Shown: piece by piece, positions 8,022-15,390 of the stretch
How the letters are laid out: each line of letters begins with the position of its first letter
Position numbering within the stretch: position 1 is the first letter of the stretch
NCBI GenBank assembly: GCA_958295865.1
Contig: CATQHF010000003.1
Coordinates: 62,001 to 126,000 of the forward strand
Length of the DNA: 64,000 nt
Origin: an uncultured Dehalococcoidia bacterium
GTDB lineage: Bacteria; Chloroflexota; Dehalococcoidia; Lucifugimonadales; JADFKI01
Direction of reading: 5' to 3'
Made by a program: the position numbers and the translations under genes
Notes under the pieces: model-generated
Told to the model about the DNA's origin: nothing
What the model saw: the letters and a program-made list of their open reading frames with translations, nothing else
The model's database searches: none

Positions 8022-8081
8022 TTTGGCTCCTGTCTATTCGCTGGATGTTCGCGCGGCTTGCTTGGTGGATTGCCCTGCCGC

Positions 8082-9149
8082 TTATGATTGCAAAGAGGGG
8101 GATTCCTCTTGCACCCTAGCGTACACCTGCGCCATCTCCTCGTTCAGCTTGGGAATGAAGTCTATGTCGTGGGAGTATTTCGCCGTGCCGATGGCGCGCT
8201 GCACCGCGCGCGCGTTGGCTGCGCCATGTCCCACGACGCTGATGCCGTTGACGCCGAAAATTGGCCCGCCGCCGTGAGTGTGCACGATGTTGTTGAGGTC
8301 GTGGACATCTTGAGCGGTGGCGTCGAGGTCGGTTTCGGAGAGCTTGCCGCTCAGTGTCTTACGCAGGTGGCTCGATAGCGCCAGTCCCAGCCCTTCGGTG
8401 AGCTTCATGACGATATTGCCGACATAGCCGTCGCACACGACCACTTCGGCGTTGCCTTTTACGAGGTCGTCGCCCTCGACATTGCCGGTGAAGTTGAGGC
8501 CGCTCTTGAGCAGGAGTTCGGTGGTTTCGCGCACTTGGCGATTGCCCTTGCCTGCCTCCGCGCCTACGCTGAGCATGGCTACGCGCGGCTGCTCGACGCC
8601 CCAGAACTGGCGCGCGAATACATCGCCGATTACGGCGAAGCTGAGCAGTTGCGTTGGGCGGCAGTCAACATTCGTGCCGAGGTCTATGATGAATGTATGA
8701 GGGGCTAATCCGAGGATTGGGCCGCCGAGCGCGGGGCGGTCGACGCCTTCGGACAGTCCTAGCACAACGGCTGCCGACGCCATAGCCGCGCCGGTTGATC
8801 CCATTGAGACTAGGGCGTCGGCTTTGCCCTGCTTGACCAGCATCGTAGCGACAAGGATGGATGCGCGCGGCTTTTGCCGCAACGCTAGGGCGGGGGCTTC
8901 GCCTTCGATGATGATGCCTTCGGACGGAATCGCGCCGATTGGCAGCCCTTCGGTGTCGTGCCGCGCCAGTTCTGCTTGCACCTGCGCTGGATCGCCGACG
9001 AGCATAATTTGCACGCCGCCCATTCTTGCTGCCGCCACCGCGCCCGCTACAACCGCGCCGGGGGCGTTGTCGCCGCCCATGGCATCGACGGCTATGCGAA
9101 CCGGCTTGTTGGATGTTGCCAAGTCGTGCCCTCCTGTCGGGTCAGCCAT
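8082..9149 (-). CDS. plsX: Phosphate acyltransferase PlsX
   Basis: PlsX converts acyl-ACP and phosphate to acyl-phosphate, the acyl donor for PlsY at the start of phospholipid synthesis; it is a peripheral membrane enzyme. The sequence has the family hallmarks IAVDAMGGDNAP (about residues 18-29), VSMGSTGAAMA, GTNVDCRP and DGYVGNIVMKLTEG. The 355-residue length is normal. The start codon overlaps the end of the upstream MaoC-type gene by 8 bases, implying translational coupling. A plsY-type gene is also in the window at 26141, so both steps of the acyl-phosphate route are represented, though not in the same operon. Confidence 0.93.
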   Translation of the reverse strand: MADPTGGHDLATSNKPVRIAVDAMGGDNAPGAVVAGAVAAARMGGVQIMLVGDPAQVQAELARHDTEGLPIGAIPSEGIIIEGEAPALALRQKPRASILVATMLVKQGKADALVSMGSTGAAMASAAVVLGLSEGVDRPALGGPILGLAPHTFIIDLGTNVDCRPTQLLSFAVIGDVFARQFWGVEQPRVAMLSVGAEAGKGNRQVRETTELLLKSGLNFTGNVEGDDLVKGNAEVVVCDGYVGNIVMKLTEGLGLALSSHLRKTLSGKLSETDLDATAQDVHDLNNIVHTHGGGPIFGVNGISVVGHGAANARAVQRAIGTAKYSHDIDFIPKLNEEMAQVYARVQEESPSLQS

Positions 9150-9564
9150 TGCGCGCTATGCTCACGACGGCATCGCCGCTGATTACGGCGTCTCCGTTGA
9201 GCTTACGCACGCCGACGGCGCAGACGAGTTCGCTGCCGCCGTCTGATTCATCGATCTTCTTCACATTGCCATAGGTGGCTATGGTTTCGCCGGGATAGAC
9301 GGGCGCTCGAAAGCGCACCTTGAGTTTGCCGTTTTTCAGCCAGTCTTCTCCGAATGCTACGGTCAGCATCTCGGAAATAGACGCAAGTATCATCATACCA
9401 TGCGCGATTGTGCCGTCGAGCTTGGAGCCGGCAAAGTCCGCGCCGGTGGCAAAGTCGGCGTCGAGGTGGATGGGGTTATGGTCGCCCGCCGCGTCCGCGT
9501 ACCGCTCGACCTGCGTCTGCGTTATCTTCTTTTCTATCGTGGGCAGCGCGTCGCCTTGCCGCAT
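9142..9564 (-). CDS. MaoC-type hotdog dehydratase
   Basis: A 140-residue hotdog-fold protein with the hydratase 2 motif: YADAAGDHNPIHLD (Asp and His catalytic residues) and GTIAHGMMILA. Such proteins dehydrate (R)-3-hydroxyacyl thioesters. The neighbour at 9721 is a second hotdog protein lacking the D-x-x-P-I-H motif, so the two may form a heterodimer like mycobacterial HadA/HadB. The start at 9564 (MRQGDALPTIEKK) is chosen because the longer frame to 9648 runs into MITE-like copy C and gains a repeat-derived peptide. Being coupled to plsX and followed by fabG argues for the fatty acid synthesis dehydratase role. Confidence 0.82.
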   Translation of the reverse strand: MRQGDALPTIEKKITQTQVERYADAAGDHNPIHLDADFATGADFAGSKLDGTIAHGMMILASISEMLTVAFGEDWLKNGKLKVRFRAPVYPGETIATYGNVKKIDESDGGSELVCAVGVRKLNGDAVISGDAVVSIARNG

Positions 9565-9598
9565 GTCGTTCTCTCCGCTCTCAGAGCGCGCCTCAGTC

Positions 9599-9701
9599 GA
9601 GAAGATTGCATTGGTACAGTTTAGCCGTCGATGGGCAAGCATTTTCACCCCCCATCCTAACCTTCCCCCATCAATGGGGAAGGGACTAATACAATTTTCT
9701 C
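9599..9701. mobile_element. MITE-like element, copy C (103 bp)
   Basis: The ends are GAGAAGATTGCATTGGT and ACTAATACAATTTTCTC, the same TIR family with three mismatches between arms. The core hairpin is preserved. It sits between the two hotdog genes and would give the downstream one a spurious N-terminus if the longest frame were used. No target duplication was recognised. Confidence 0.75.
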
Positions 9702-9720
9702 ATCAGGCTCAGTCTCATAC

Positions 9721-10119
9721 TCAGACTGGCAGCATTATGGTACTCTTGCCGGTCATTACTACCTTGCCGTCGCCGGCTGCCGCTTCCAGGTTGACGACTA
9801 GAAACCGCCAGTTACGGCGCACTGAGTTCTGCGCCAGCGTCGCGGTGCAGTGGAGCGCAGCGCCGACGGGCACGGCTTGGCTGAAGTCCAGTTCCTGCCC
9901 CGCGTGGATAGTGCCGCCGGGAATCCGCAAGGCGTTGATGACGGCGCTCAATGCCAGCGCCGCGATTGCCATAGGCGGCACAAGCGGAGCGCCGTCGGTG
10001 GCTGTCGGGCTGCTGGTATCGCCTACGGCGGCGGTATATTCGGATATGGCGGCGGCGTCCAGCATCAAGGGTTCGTCGGACAGCCGCTGCCCTGAATTCA
10101 GCTTAGAGTAGTCAATCAT
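9721..10119 (-). CDS. MaoC-like hotdog protein, probable non-catalytic dehydratase partner
   Basis: A 132-residue hotdog-fold protein (FAS1-type dehydratase N-terminal-like): an early YTAAVGDTSSPTATDGAPLVPPM stretch replaces the catalytic motif, followed by the helix AIAALALSAVINAL and strands GTIHAGQELDFSQAVPVGAAL. Family knowledge: such degenerate units pair with a catalytic MaoC unit to form a (3R)-hydroxyacyl dehydratase. It is the first gene of the hotdog-hotdog-plsX-fabG series on this strand, separated from the catalytic partner by the inserted MITE-like copy C. Function as a heterodimer subunit is inferred. Confidence 0.72.
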   Translation of the reverse strand: MIDYSKLNSGQRLSDEPLMLDAAAISEYTAAVGDTSSPTATDGAPLVPPMAIAALALSAVINALRIPGGTIHAGQELDFSQAVPVGAALHCTATLAQNSVRRNWRFLVVNLEAAAGDGKVVMTGKSTIMLPV

Positions 10120-10206
10120 TTTCGCGGTGAAATTCGGTTAGTTTTGCAAAAATCTATGCACTTGATTATAGACAGGTGAGGATTGCAAATCAACGGAATG
10201 AGACGG

Positions 10207-10258
10207 AGTGAGGGGACAATTAAGAATTAGAAATTAGGAATTAAGAATTGGGAATTGA
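10207..10258. repeat. AT-rich tandem-like AATTAGGAATT repeats
   Basis: Within about 50 bases the unit AATTA(A/G)GAATT recurs with small changes (AATTAAGAATTAG, AATTAGGAATTAAG, AATTGGGAATTG). It lies in the 160-base gap upstream of the hotdog gene and contains no gene. Such strings are often decayed simple repeats. Confidence 0.5.
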
Positions 10259-10282
10259 ATGGACATGGAGTGGGTTTCGGCA

Positions 10283-10612
10283 CTATTTTGGCGGCAGCGA
10301 GGCGGTGAAGTTAAGGCAGCGAGCTATCCATGCCGCGAGGTCTTCGTCTGAGGACAACCCCTCAGGCCCGACTGCTATGAAGCCGCGCATGGGTCTGCCG
10401 GTGAAGTCCATCAGCCGCGCGTGAGGCAGAGCAAGGGCATCCTCGTACTGCTCCGGGCCAACGCGGGCGATAATCTCGTCGCCGGTGACGCCGCAGCACA
10501 TGTTGCCGCGCACCATGAAGCATAGTCCGCCGAACATTTTCTTTTCCACGACGCAGGCTTGCTCTCCAAGAGACTGCCTTACTCGGAGCGCTAGTTCTTC
10601 GCTGTATGCCAT
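10283..10612 (-). CDS. TfoX N-terminal domain protein
   Basis: A 109-residue protein matching the TfoX N-terminal domain: KKMFGGLCFMVRGNMCCGV (the MFGG motif) and later PMRGFIAVGPEGLSSD. In Gammaproteobacteria TfoX regulates competence, but short proteins with only this domain are widespread and uncharacterised. The start at 10612 (MAYSEELALRV) was chosen because the longer frame overlaps the upstream LarA-like gene out of frame. It begins 20 bases after the LarA-like stop codon, so it is probably co-transcribed. No regulatory role can be assigned here. Confidence 0.82.
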   Translation of the reverse strand: MAYSEELALRVRQSLGEQACVVEKKMFGGLCFMVRGNMCCGVTGDEIIARVGPEQYEDALALPHARLMDFTGRPMRGFIAVGPEGLSSDEDLAAWIARCLNFTASLPPK

Positions 10613-10631
10613 GCGATGCCTCTCTTTCCGC

Positions 10632-12074
10632 TTAGTCCGGCGATACGCGCGGGATGAAGTGGCGTGGGCGCTGCATGAGGGTGATGCTGGCCGTTCTGCC
10701 AAGCTCCGCTTCGGCGGCGGCGATGGCGTCCTCCACGCTTGCGAACGCCTCGAAGCCCAGGCGCTTGGCGGCGTCGGTGTCTTGCACGCCCGCGAAGTAT
10801 ATCTTGCTCAAGTAGCGTTTGGGGATGCCTGTGCTGTTCCACATGAAGAACGGGTGTGAGCCGTGGTATGCGTGTCCGTATCGGTAGCCGTGGATGTACT
10901 CAGGGCGGTGGGCGAACTCTTCTACATAGTTCTCCCAGAGCCAGTAGGGGTCTGTGTCCTGTGGCAGAAGTTTTTCGTAGAACTCCATGTATGGGGAGAA
11001 GCGGCGGCTGTCGAACTGCGCGGTCAGCGGGTGCGCCAGGATAGCGATGCCGCCCTCGCGCACGAGCGGCATGCCCTGGAACTGCGTTACGGTGTTCGCC
11101 ATAGCCTGATTCGCCGCCAGTATGGGGTTGACGACGGAGAACTTGGAGTAGCACTCGTTCCAGTTGGCGATGCCTGCCACGAGGATGTCGGATTGTCCGC
11201 GCACATCTACGACCTGCTGCTCTTGGATAGCCGCGAGCGTGTGCGGGTGAACTTCGGTGGGGTGGCCGCCGTTGATGGCGATGATGTCCTTTTGGGGGTC
11301 GGCGTTGTCATAGACCGACTCCATGGTGAAGATGCGGTGACCTTTCGCTTCGAGCGCCTTCTGGATGAGCGCGCCCTGCTCCCATACCAGCTTCTTGAAC
11401 GATGAGTTCTTGGGGTCGTCAACGGACTGGCCGCTGGAGATGGGCCAGGGGCGGTGGTGGTGGCGTATGCTCTTGAACGTGCCAAGCCCGACGGCGGTGG
11501 ATTTCCAGCCGCCGTTGAAGGGCGCCCACATCGTGTTCAAGTAGATGAACTGGTCGGCGTCTAGGATTGCGCGGTTGACCTCGACATCGAAGCCGCGATG
11601 GGTGTAGCCAAGATGCGCGAGTTGGTCGGGGTCTTCGGCGTCGTGGCAGTAGAGGTTGTTGTAGCCGAACTGGAGCACGAGCCGCCTGCCCAGGAAGGTC
11701 TCCATCTCGGTGCGGCTCAGCTTGCGGTGCAACCCCTGCGCCAAGAGCAGCGTGATGTTGTTGAGCGCGACGCCTGCTTTTCGCAGCTCGTCGACGATGA
11801 CCTCGATAGTGGTTTGGCGGAAGTCGGCGCGGCGCGTGCGGAAGTATGCGCCGGATGCGTCGTCGAAGGCGATGACGACCTTGGATTTGCCGTTGACCAG
11901 CGCGCGGAGCGGCTCGTGGGCGATGGGGCTGTCTATGACGCGGCGCACGCGCTCGGCGATGTCAGGGATGGCGGGCATCGGACGCTTGCCTTCGATGACC
12001 CGCGCGCGCTCAGGCAGCGCCGCCTCGATGTAACCGTCGCCGTATGCTATGTGGTGCGTGCGTGTGGTGGGCAT
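10632..12074 (-). CDS. LarA-like nickel-pincer racemase/epimerase family protein (DUF2088)
   Basis: A 480-residue member of the lactate racemase N-terminal family. Conserved pieces include LLAQGLHRKLSRTEME, HDAEDPDQLAHLG, an Asn-Thr-Met-Trp stretch followed by NGGWKSTAVGLGTFKSIRHHH (region carrying the lysine and histidine of the pincer site), and a C-terminal domain from about residue 270. LarA enzymes need the nickel-pincer cofactor made by LarB, LarC and LarE; none of those is in the window. Many relatives act on other 2-hydroxy acids, so lactate is not assured. The ATG at 12074 has AAGGA nine bases upstream and is preferred to the GTG at 12098. Confidence 0.82.
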   Translation of the reverse strand: MPTTRTHHIAYGDGYIEAALPERARVIEGKRPMPAIPDIAERVRRVIDSPIAHEPLRALVNGKSKVVIAFDDASGAYFRTRRADFRQTTIEVIVDELRKAGVALNNITLLLAQGLHRKLSRTEMETFLGRRLVLQFGYNNLYCHDAEDPDQLAHLGYTHRGFDVEVNRAILDADQFIYLNTMWAPFNGGWKSTAVGLGTFKSIRHHHRPWPISSGQSVDDPKNSSFKKLVWEQGALIQKALEAKGHRIFTMESVYDNADPQKDIIAINGGHPTEVHPHTLAAIQEQQVVDVRGQSDILVAGIANWNECYSKFSVVNPILAANQAMANTVTQFQGMPLVREGGIAILAHPLTAQFDSRRFSPYMEFYEKLLPQDTDPYWLWENYVEEFAHRPEYIHGYRYGHAYHGSHPFFMWNSTGIPKRYLSKIYFAGVQDTDAAKRLGFEAFASVEDAIAAAEAELGRTASITLMQRPRHFIPRVSPD

Positions 12075-12427
12075 GCTGTTGTCCTTAAAGTAGGTCACGG
12101 AGGGATGCGCCGCATCTCTTTGTCTTTATGGATTGTGCAAAGCCTTGAAAGGTTATCTTTTGTTTGGCGAACACCCTTAATTCTTTTGCATTTCTGCTCT
12201 TGGATAGCAAAATCGGCGCAAACTTATCTACCGATGTATTACCTATTGCGTGAAAGCATCGCCGTAGAATCGCCGTAGAGCGATTGTTTTAGGGGTAATG
12301 GTGTCATTGTGGTATCAATACCCGAAGATTATCTCTGTTGTAGGCGACGGCTCCGTTCACAACCGACGCCAATAGGGGGCGGGAAGGTACCAAAGCCCTT
12401 GAACGGCCCCTTTTTATGCAGTCATAT
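12075..12427. other. Intergenic region, no gene seen
   Basis: About 350 bases between the LarA-like start and the tRNA. It would hold the LarA-like promoter. A G-rich/C-rich pair near 12375-12416, followed by CCCCTTTTTATG, could be a weak terminator, but I see no coding frame or strong motif. Confidence 0.4.
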
Positions 12428-12515
12428 TGGCGGAGGGAACAGGATTCGAACCTGCGGCAGCTTTAACTGCTCCTGTTTTCAAGACAAGCGCCTTCGTCCA
12501 CTCGGCCACCCCTCC
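12428..12515 (-). tRNA. tRNA-Ser (anticodon UGA)
   Basis: Read on the minus strand it starts GGAGGGGTGGCCGAG and ends TCCCTCCGCCA. The acceptor stem (GGAGGGG with TCCCTCC), D arm, anticodon stem-loop CTTGT-CTTGAAA-ACAGG with TGA as anticodon, a long variable arm, and the T arm GCAGG-TTCGAAT-CCTGT are all present. CCA is encoded at 12430-12428. The class II variable arm and the UGA anticodon identify serine. Confidence 0.95.
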
Positions 12516-12529
12516 GCTTACTTGGTCTA

Positions 12530-12721
12530 TTATACAGCGAATATCGCGGTGGCAACTATGTCGGCGCGCAGCTCAGCCAAGTCCGCTTTTGTTATTATTG
12601 AGGCGCTTATTCCTTCAAGCGATGCTTGAATAGCCAATACGATAGCCTTCGACTGCTCATCGTTGAAACCGGCGGCTTTGAGATCCTGGGCTGCTTTGAG
12701 AGTGTCAAATGTCGTCGCCAC
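12530..12721 (-). pseudogene. Truncated DUF1640-like coiled-coil protein
   Basis: The 63-codon frame (GTG start) reads MATTFDTLKAAQDLKAAGF, then TKADLAELRADI, and stops. The start and the TKADL segment match the N-terminus of DUF1640-type proteins, which normally continue into a long repetitive coiled coil. Here the frame ends 15 bases before the tRNA-Ser gene, so the coiled-coil part is missing. It is either a gene remnant cut at the tRNA-proximal side or a naturally short form. Function is unknown even for full-length relatives. Confidence 0.5.
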
Positions 12722-12811
12722 TGCTTATTTCTCTCATTGTTCTCTGATTTCGAGACGCGATAGATCTGTGTGGTTTCGCGCAAGCATCTCGGCGTCTTTC
12801 AGATGATGCCT

Positions 12812-13582
12812 TTATGGAGGGAATACAAAACCATCCTCAGGTATATCCTGCAAATCATACCCAATTGGATTTGCCTCAATAATGTCCAAAACATGTCGGA
12901 TGCCCACTGCCAAGGTTAAACCAGTGTTTTCAGGAAAATACGCTGGTTCTCCGTCAACTTCTATGGGGACTCCATCCTTATTAACAACAGGGGGCAAGGC
13001 TCCAACGGGTAGTGTAGGGTCGCCTATAACAACTCCCGCAATCTTAAAACCTTCTGTAGGTTTTCCGTAAGGTTGATATACAACAGGAGCCCCACTAAAA
13101 CCTGGGTTTCCTATCACGTCAATGACAAAGGGGCTTTTGCCAAGAGACCATGATGTAATAATCCCTGAACGGCATATAGGACGCAAATAGTGAGTTTGCG
13201 GAATCATGTACCGATGGATAAAATCATAGGGAAATCCTAATATGTATGCCAACTCATAACCCATGCCTGTGGACGGCTCTAACTTATAATTTCTAGCTGT
13301 TAGAGGTCTGTCAACAGATAAAACTGCAACATCTTTCCAGCCCTCGCCCCGCCCTACTTCTTCATACTGATTCTGACTCCAATGACCAAACCCATGTATC
13401 TGCAAAGTATTAGGTACAGCGTCTTCTAACAGATGACGAGCCGTCACAAGGTACTGCTTCCCTCCGTGATCCAATGCAAAAGCCGTACCTGTTTGGAATG
13501 AGGGTTCAGTACATTTTGATTTTTGTAAGCACATCATCCTCACATGAAAAATGCGGCGCGTAACATCGGTTGTTATAGGCAT
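12812..13582 (-). CDS. Trypsin-like serine protease-fold protein
   Basis: A 256-residue protein with a plausible intact triad: His50 in VTARHLLED, Asp84 in GWKDVAVLSVD, and Ser163 in GNPGFSGAPVV. The order and spacing fit the trypsin/DegP-like fold (inferred). There is no signal peptide or membrane segment, so it would act in the cytoplasm, which is unusual for a housekeeping trypsin-like protease. No PDZ domain is present. SD AAGGG precedes the ATG. It lies downstream of the ATPase gene with a broken frame between them, and base composition is less GC-rich than the genome. The combination suggests an accessory, possibly defence-related, module, but no partner family is known to me. Confidence 0.75.
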   Translation of the reverse strand: MPITTDVTRRIFHVRMMCLQKSKCTEPSFQTGTAFALDHGGKQYLVTARHLLEDAVPNTLQIHGFGHWSQNQYEEVGRGEGWKDVAVLSVDRPLTARNYKLEPSTGMGYELAYILGFPYDFIHRYMIPQTHYLRPICRSGIITSWSLGKSPFVIDVIGNPGFSGAPVVYQPYGKPTEGFKIAGVVIGDPTLPVGALPPVVNKDGVPIEVDGEPAYFPENTGLTLAVGIRHVLDIIEANPIGYDLQDIPEDGFVFPP

Positions 13583-13604
13583 TATAGATTCCCTTCTGTC
13601 TTGT

Positions 13605-13838
13605 TCAGCGCATCAAACAATTGCTGTTCCGCTCTCGCTTATGAAACTCACGAAGAAGCATGCCGTCTTCGCCATTTTGGTCAATGCTGGTGACGGCATG
13701 ATTGTAGCAGTACCCGCCCCAGTCCATTCCGCCGGCCATACAGTCGCGCGTCGGACGCTTATGATACGGGCAATCAGTCGTCAGGCGGAAATGGTTGCAG
13801 TAGTGGATTCTGAAGGAATACGCGCCGCGACGCTCGTT
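13605..13838 (-). pseudogene. Possible broken or frameshifted Cys/His-rich small ORF
   Basis: Immediately after the ATPase stop, the same frame stays open for about 77 codons without an early start. It contains HYCNHFRLTTDCPYH, then DCMAGGMDWGGYCYNH, a cysteine/histidine-rich composition unlike chance translation. A separate ATG at 13852 overlapping the ATPase stop (MSENETSVAARIPS...) reads 23 codons in another frame and stops near where the Cys/His-rich part begins. One frameshift would join the two. An internal ATG at 13739 could start a 44-residue version. It could be a decayed third gene of the module, a programmed-frameshift gene, or chance. Confidence 0.35.
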
Positions 13839-15329
13839 TCATTTTCGCTCATTTGCAATTGCCCCTTCCAAGTCTATGTATTCGTCATACAGCGCCTCAT
13901 CAACGCTGTAGAACTCATCCTCCACAATACCATCTTCCACACTTACTTCAAGTTCGCGCACGACGCTACCGCTTTCTTCGTCGTTCCACTCGAACAGATA
14001 GCAGCCCACATCTTCGGGATTTAGGTAATCGTCTTCATTGTAGCCCCTCTTTGCCCGTTCATCTTCCAGCGCGCTGAGGCGCACAAAGTTGCTCAACTGG
14101 GACAGGAAATAGTCGCTGTGCGTCGTGAGCATTACCTTGAGGCCAGAACGGATCATTTGCACTATTCCCCTAGCTAGATTGCGCTGATTGGCAGGGTGCA
14201 AATGCGACTCAGGCTCTTCGATTATCAATAGGTCTCCGCGCGTGACTACATGCTTCAAGTAAAGTACCAATGGCGCTAACTCGGATACCATTGAAGAGGT
14301 CTGATGCAAGAGAAATCTCTGTTCTTGGGTTTCGTAATAGATTTCGGGATATTCTATACTCGTAGTTTCCGTATAGATACGCCCCTTGGCAATCTCCCCT
14401 TCTAGGAACTCGGCTATTCCGAATAGGTCTGATATTTTGTCAGAGTCCATCGTCAACAAACCGCTGATGAAATCCGCAACAGCGCCTGTGAGGCGAGCAG
14501 ATGGCAATAATGGTTCAATACCGGCGAAAGGAGCCCGCCTAACAATTGCACTCGCCAGCAGTTTGTGGCTTTGGAGTATCCCGGAGCGGGCAGCTGGCAA
14601 GTAGTAACCAAGTTTTGGAAGTTGTCGAAGCATTTGACCGAACAGCTGCCTAGATATTTCATCAGTGATGAAGAGGAGCAGATCAGGGGCTGCGGATGTC
14701 ATACTTCTCAACCCAACTTGATTAAATCCACTAAGAAATATCTGTAAATCATCGAGACTCAATGTTTCGCTTGAGAATGACGGCTCTGTGATTTCAGATT
14801 TAAGCTTGTTGTCATCAGGGTATATGCTCACGCACCATTCTGGGCCGGAGTGCTTCATGGAAACGCTAAACCCTGCATTGGTGTTAGTCTTTCGTGAAAG
14901 GAGCGACAACTCAGAGCCGAAGCAGCGTGGAAGTTCGCTTTCGGAGGAACTAACAATCCGGTCAACCCATAGCGCAGCATATCTTTCCAACATCCGTATG
15001 AATGTATCGGGCAAATCAGATACGGGCAAGGTTGAGCGTACTTGGAGTTCTTCGATATGGCGGGAGAGCCACTCTTGGAACTCCAAAAAGCCTTCATCTG
15101 AGATATGGCGACGCAACGGATAATATCCGAGTAGGTGAGAACCGGCATCCCTTCGGACACTAAAGGGAATATCGAATATGCTACCGGAAAGTTGCTGATG
15201 AAGAAGTGTGTACATTAGCATTGCCATGTACGACTTTCCGGAGCCGTTAGGACCCACGAAGATGGTGAGGGGCTTTAGTTCAACGGCGCCTTCAATTATT
15301 GGCCCGAAGTCTTTGACTTCTATCTTCAT
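13839..15329 (-). CDS. SMC/ABC-type AAA ATPase (AAA_15/AAA_21-like), accessory
   Basis: A 496-residue ATPase with Walker A GPNGSGKS (26-33), the YLPAARSG element (243-250), an ABC-like signature region SSMVSELAPL (345-354), Walker B DLLIIEEPESHLHP (366-379) and an H-loop histidine in LTTHSDYF (404). The insert between is helical and there is no TOPRIM nuclease domain, unlike OLD proteins. The C-terminal 60 residues are very acidic. Relatives are the ATPase subunits of several two-gene defence systems, where a partner supplies the effector. Here the downstream genes are a broken small ORF and a cytoplasmic trypsin-like protease. GAGGT lies upstream of the ATG. Function in defence is inferred only. 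Confidence 0.82.
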   Translation of the reverse strand: MKIEVKDFGPIIEGAVELKPLTIFVGPNGSGKSYMAMLMYTLLHQQLSGSIFDIPFSVRRDAGSHLLGYYPLRRHISDEGFLEFQEWLSRHIEELQVRSTLPVSDLPDTFIRMLERYAALWVDRIVSSSESELPRCFGSELSLLSRKTNTNAGFSVSMKHSGPEWCVSIYPDDNKLKSEITEPSFSSETLSLDDLQIFLSGFNQVGLRSMTSAAPDLLLFITDEISRQLFGQMLRQLPKLGYYLPAARSGILQSHKLLASAIVRRAPFAGIEPLLPSARLTGAVADFISGLLTMDSDKISDLFGIAEFLEGEIAKGRIYTETTSIEYPEIYYETQEQRFLLHQTSSMVSELAPLVLYLKHVVTRGDLLIIEEPESHLHPANQRNLARGIVQMIRSGLKVMLTTHSDYFLSQLSNFVRLSALEDERAKRGYNEDDYLNPEDVGCYLFEWNDEESGSVVRELEVSVEDGIVEDEFYSVDEALYDEYIDLEGAIANERK

Positions 15330-15390
15330 TAAGACACCTCATCAAACGCAGTGTCCCAATCATAGCACAATAAACTGTCCTACAATTCTT

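Noticed and set aside
9565-9648. N-terminal extension of the MaoC-type gene beginning MKMLAHRRLNCTN
   Set aside because: The residues come from MITE-like copy C, and the same peptide appears as a false ORF at copy D (25802-25993). The start at 9564 fits the family length.
12309-12629. 106-residue plus-strand ORF over the tRNA region
   Set aside because: It runs antisense through a certain tRNA-Ser gene and has no homology or ribosome-binding site.
13839-13841. TGA at the ATPase end read as selenocysteine, given that SelB is present
   Set aside because: The codon sits in a charged tail after a complete ATPase, the following residues do not resemble any selenoprotein, and no SECIS-like hairpin is evident just downstream.
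13551-14024. 157-residue plus-strand ORF between protease and ATPase
   Set aside because: It overlaps both minus-strand genes' ends, is hydrophobic by chance composition, and has no recognisable domain or good start signal.
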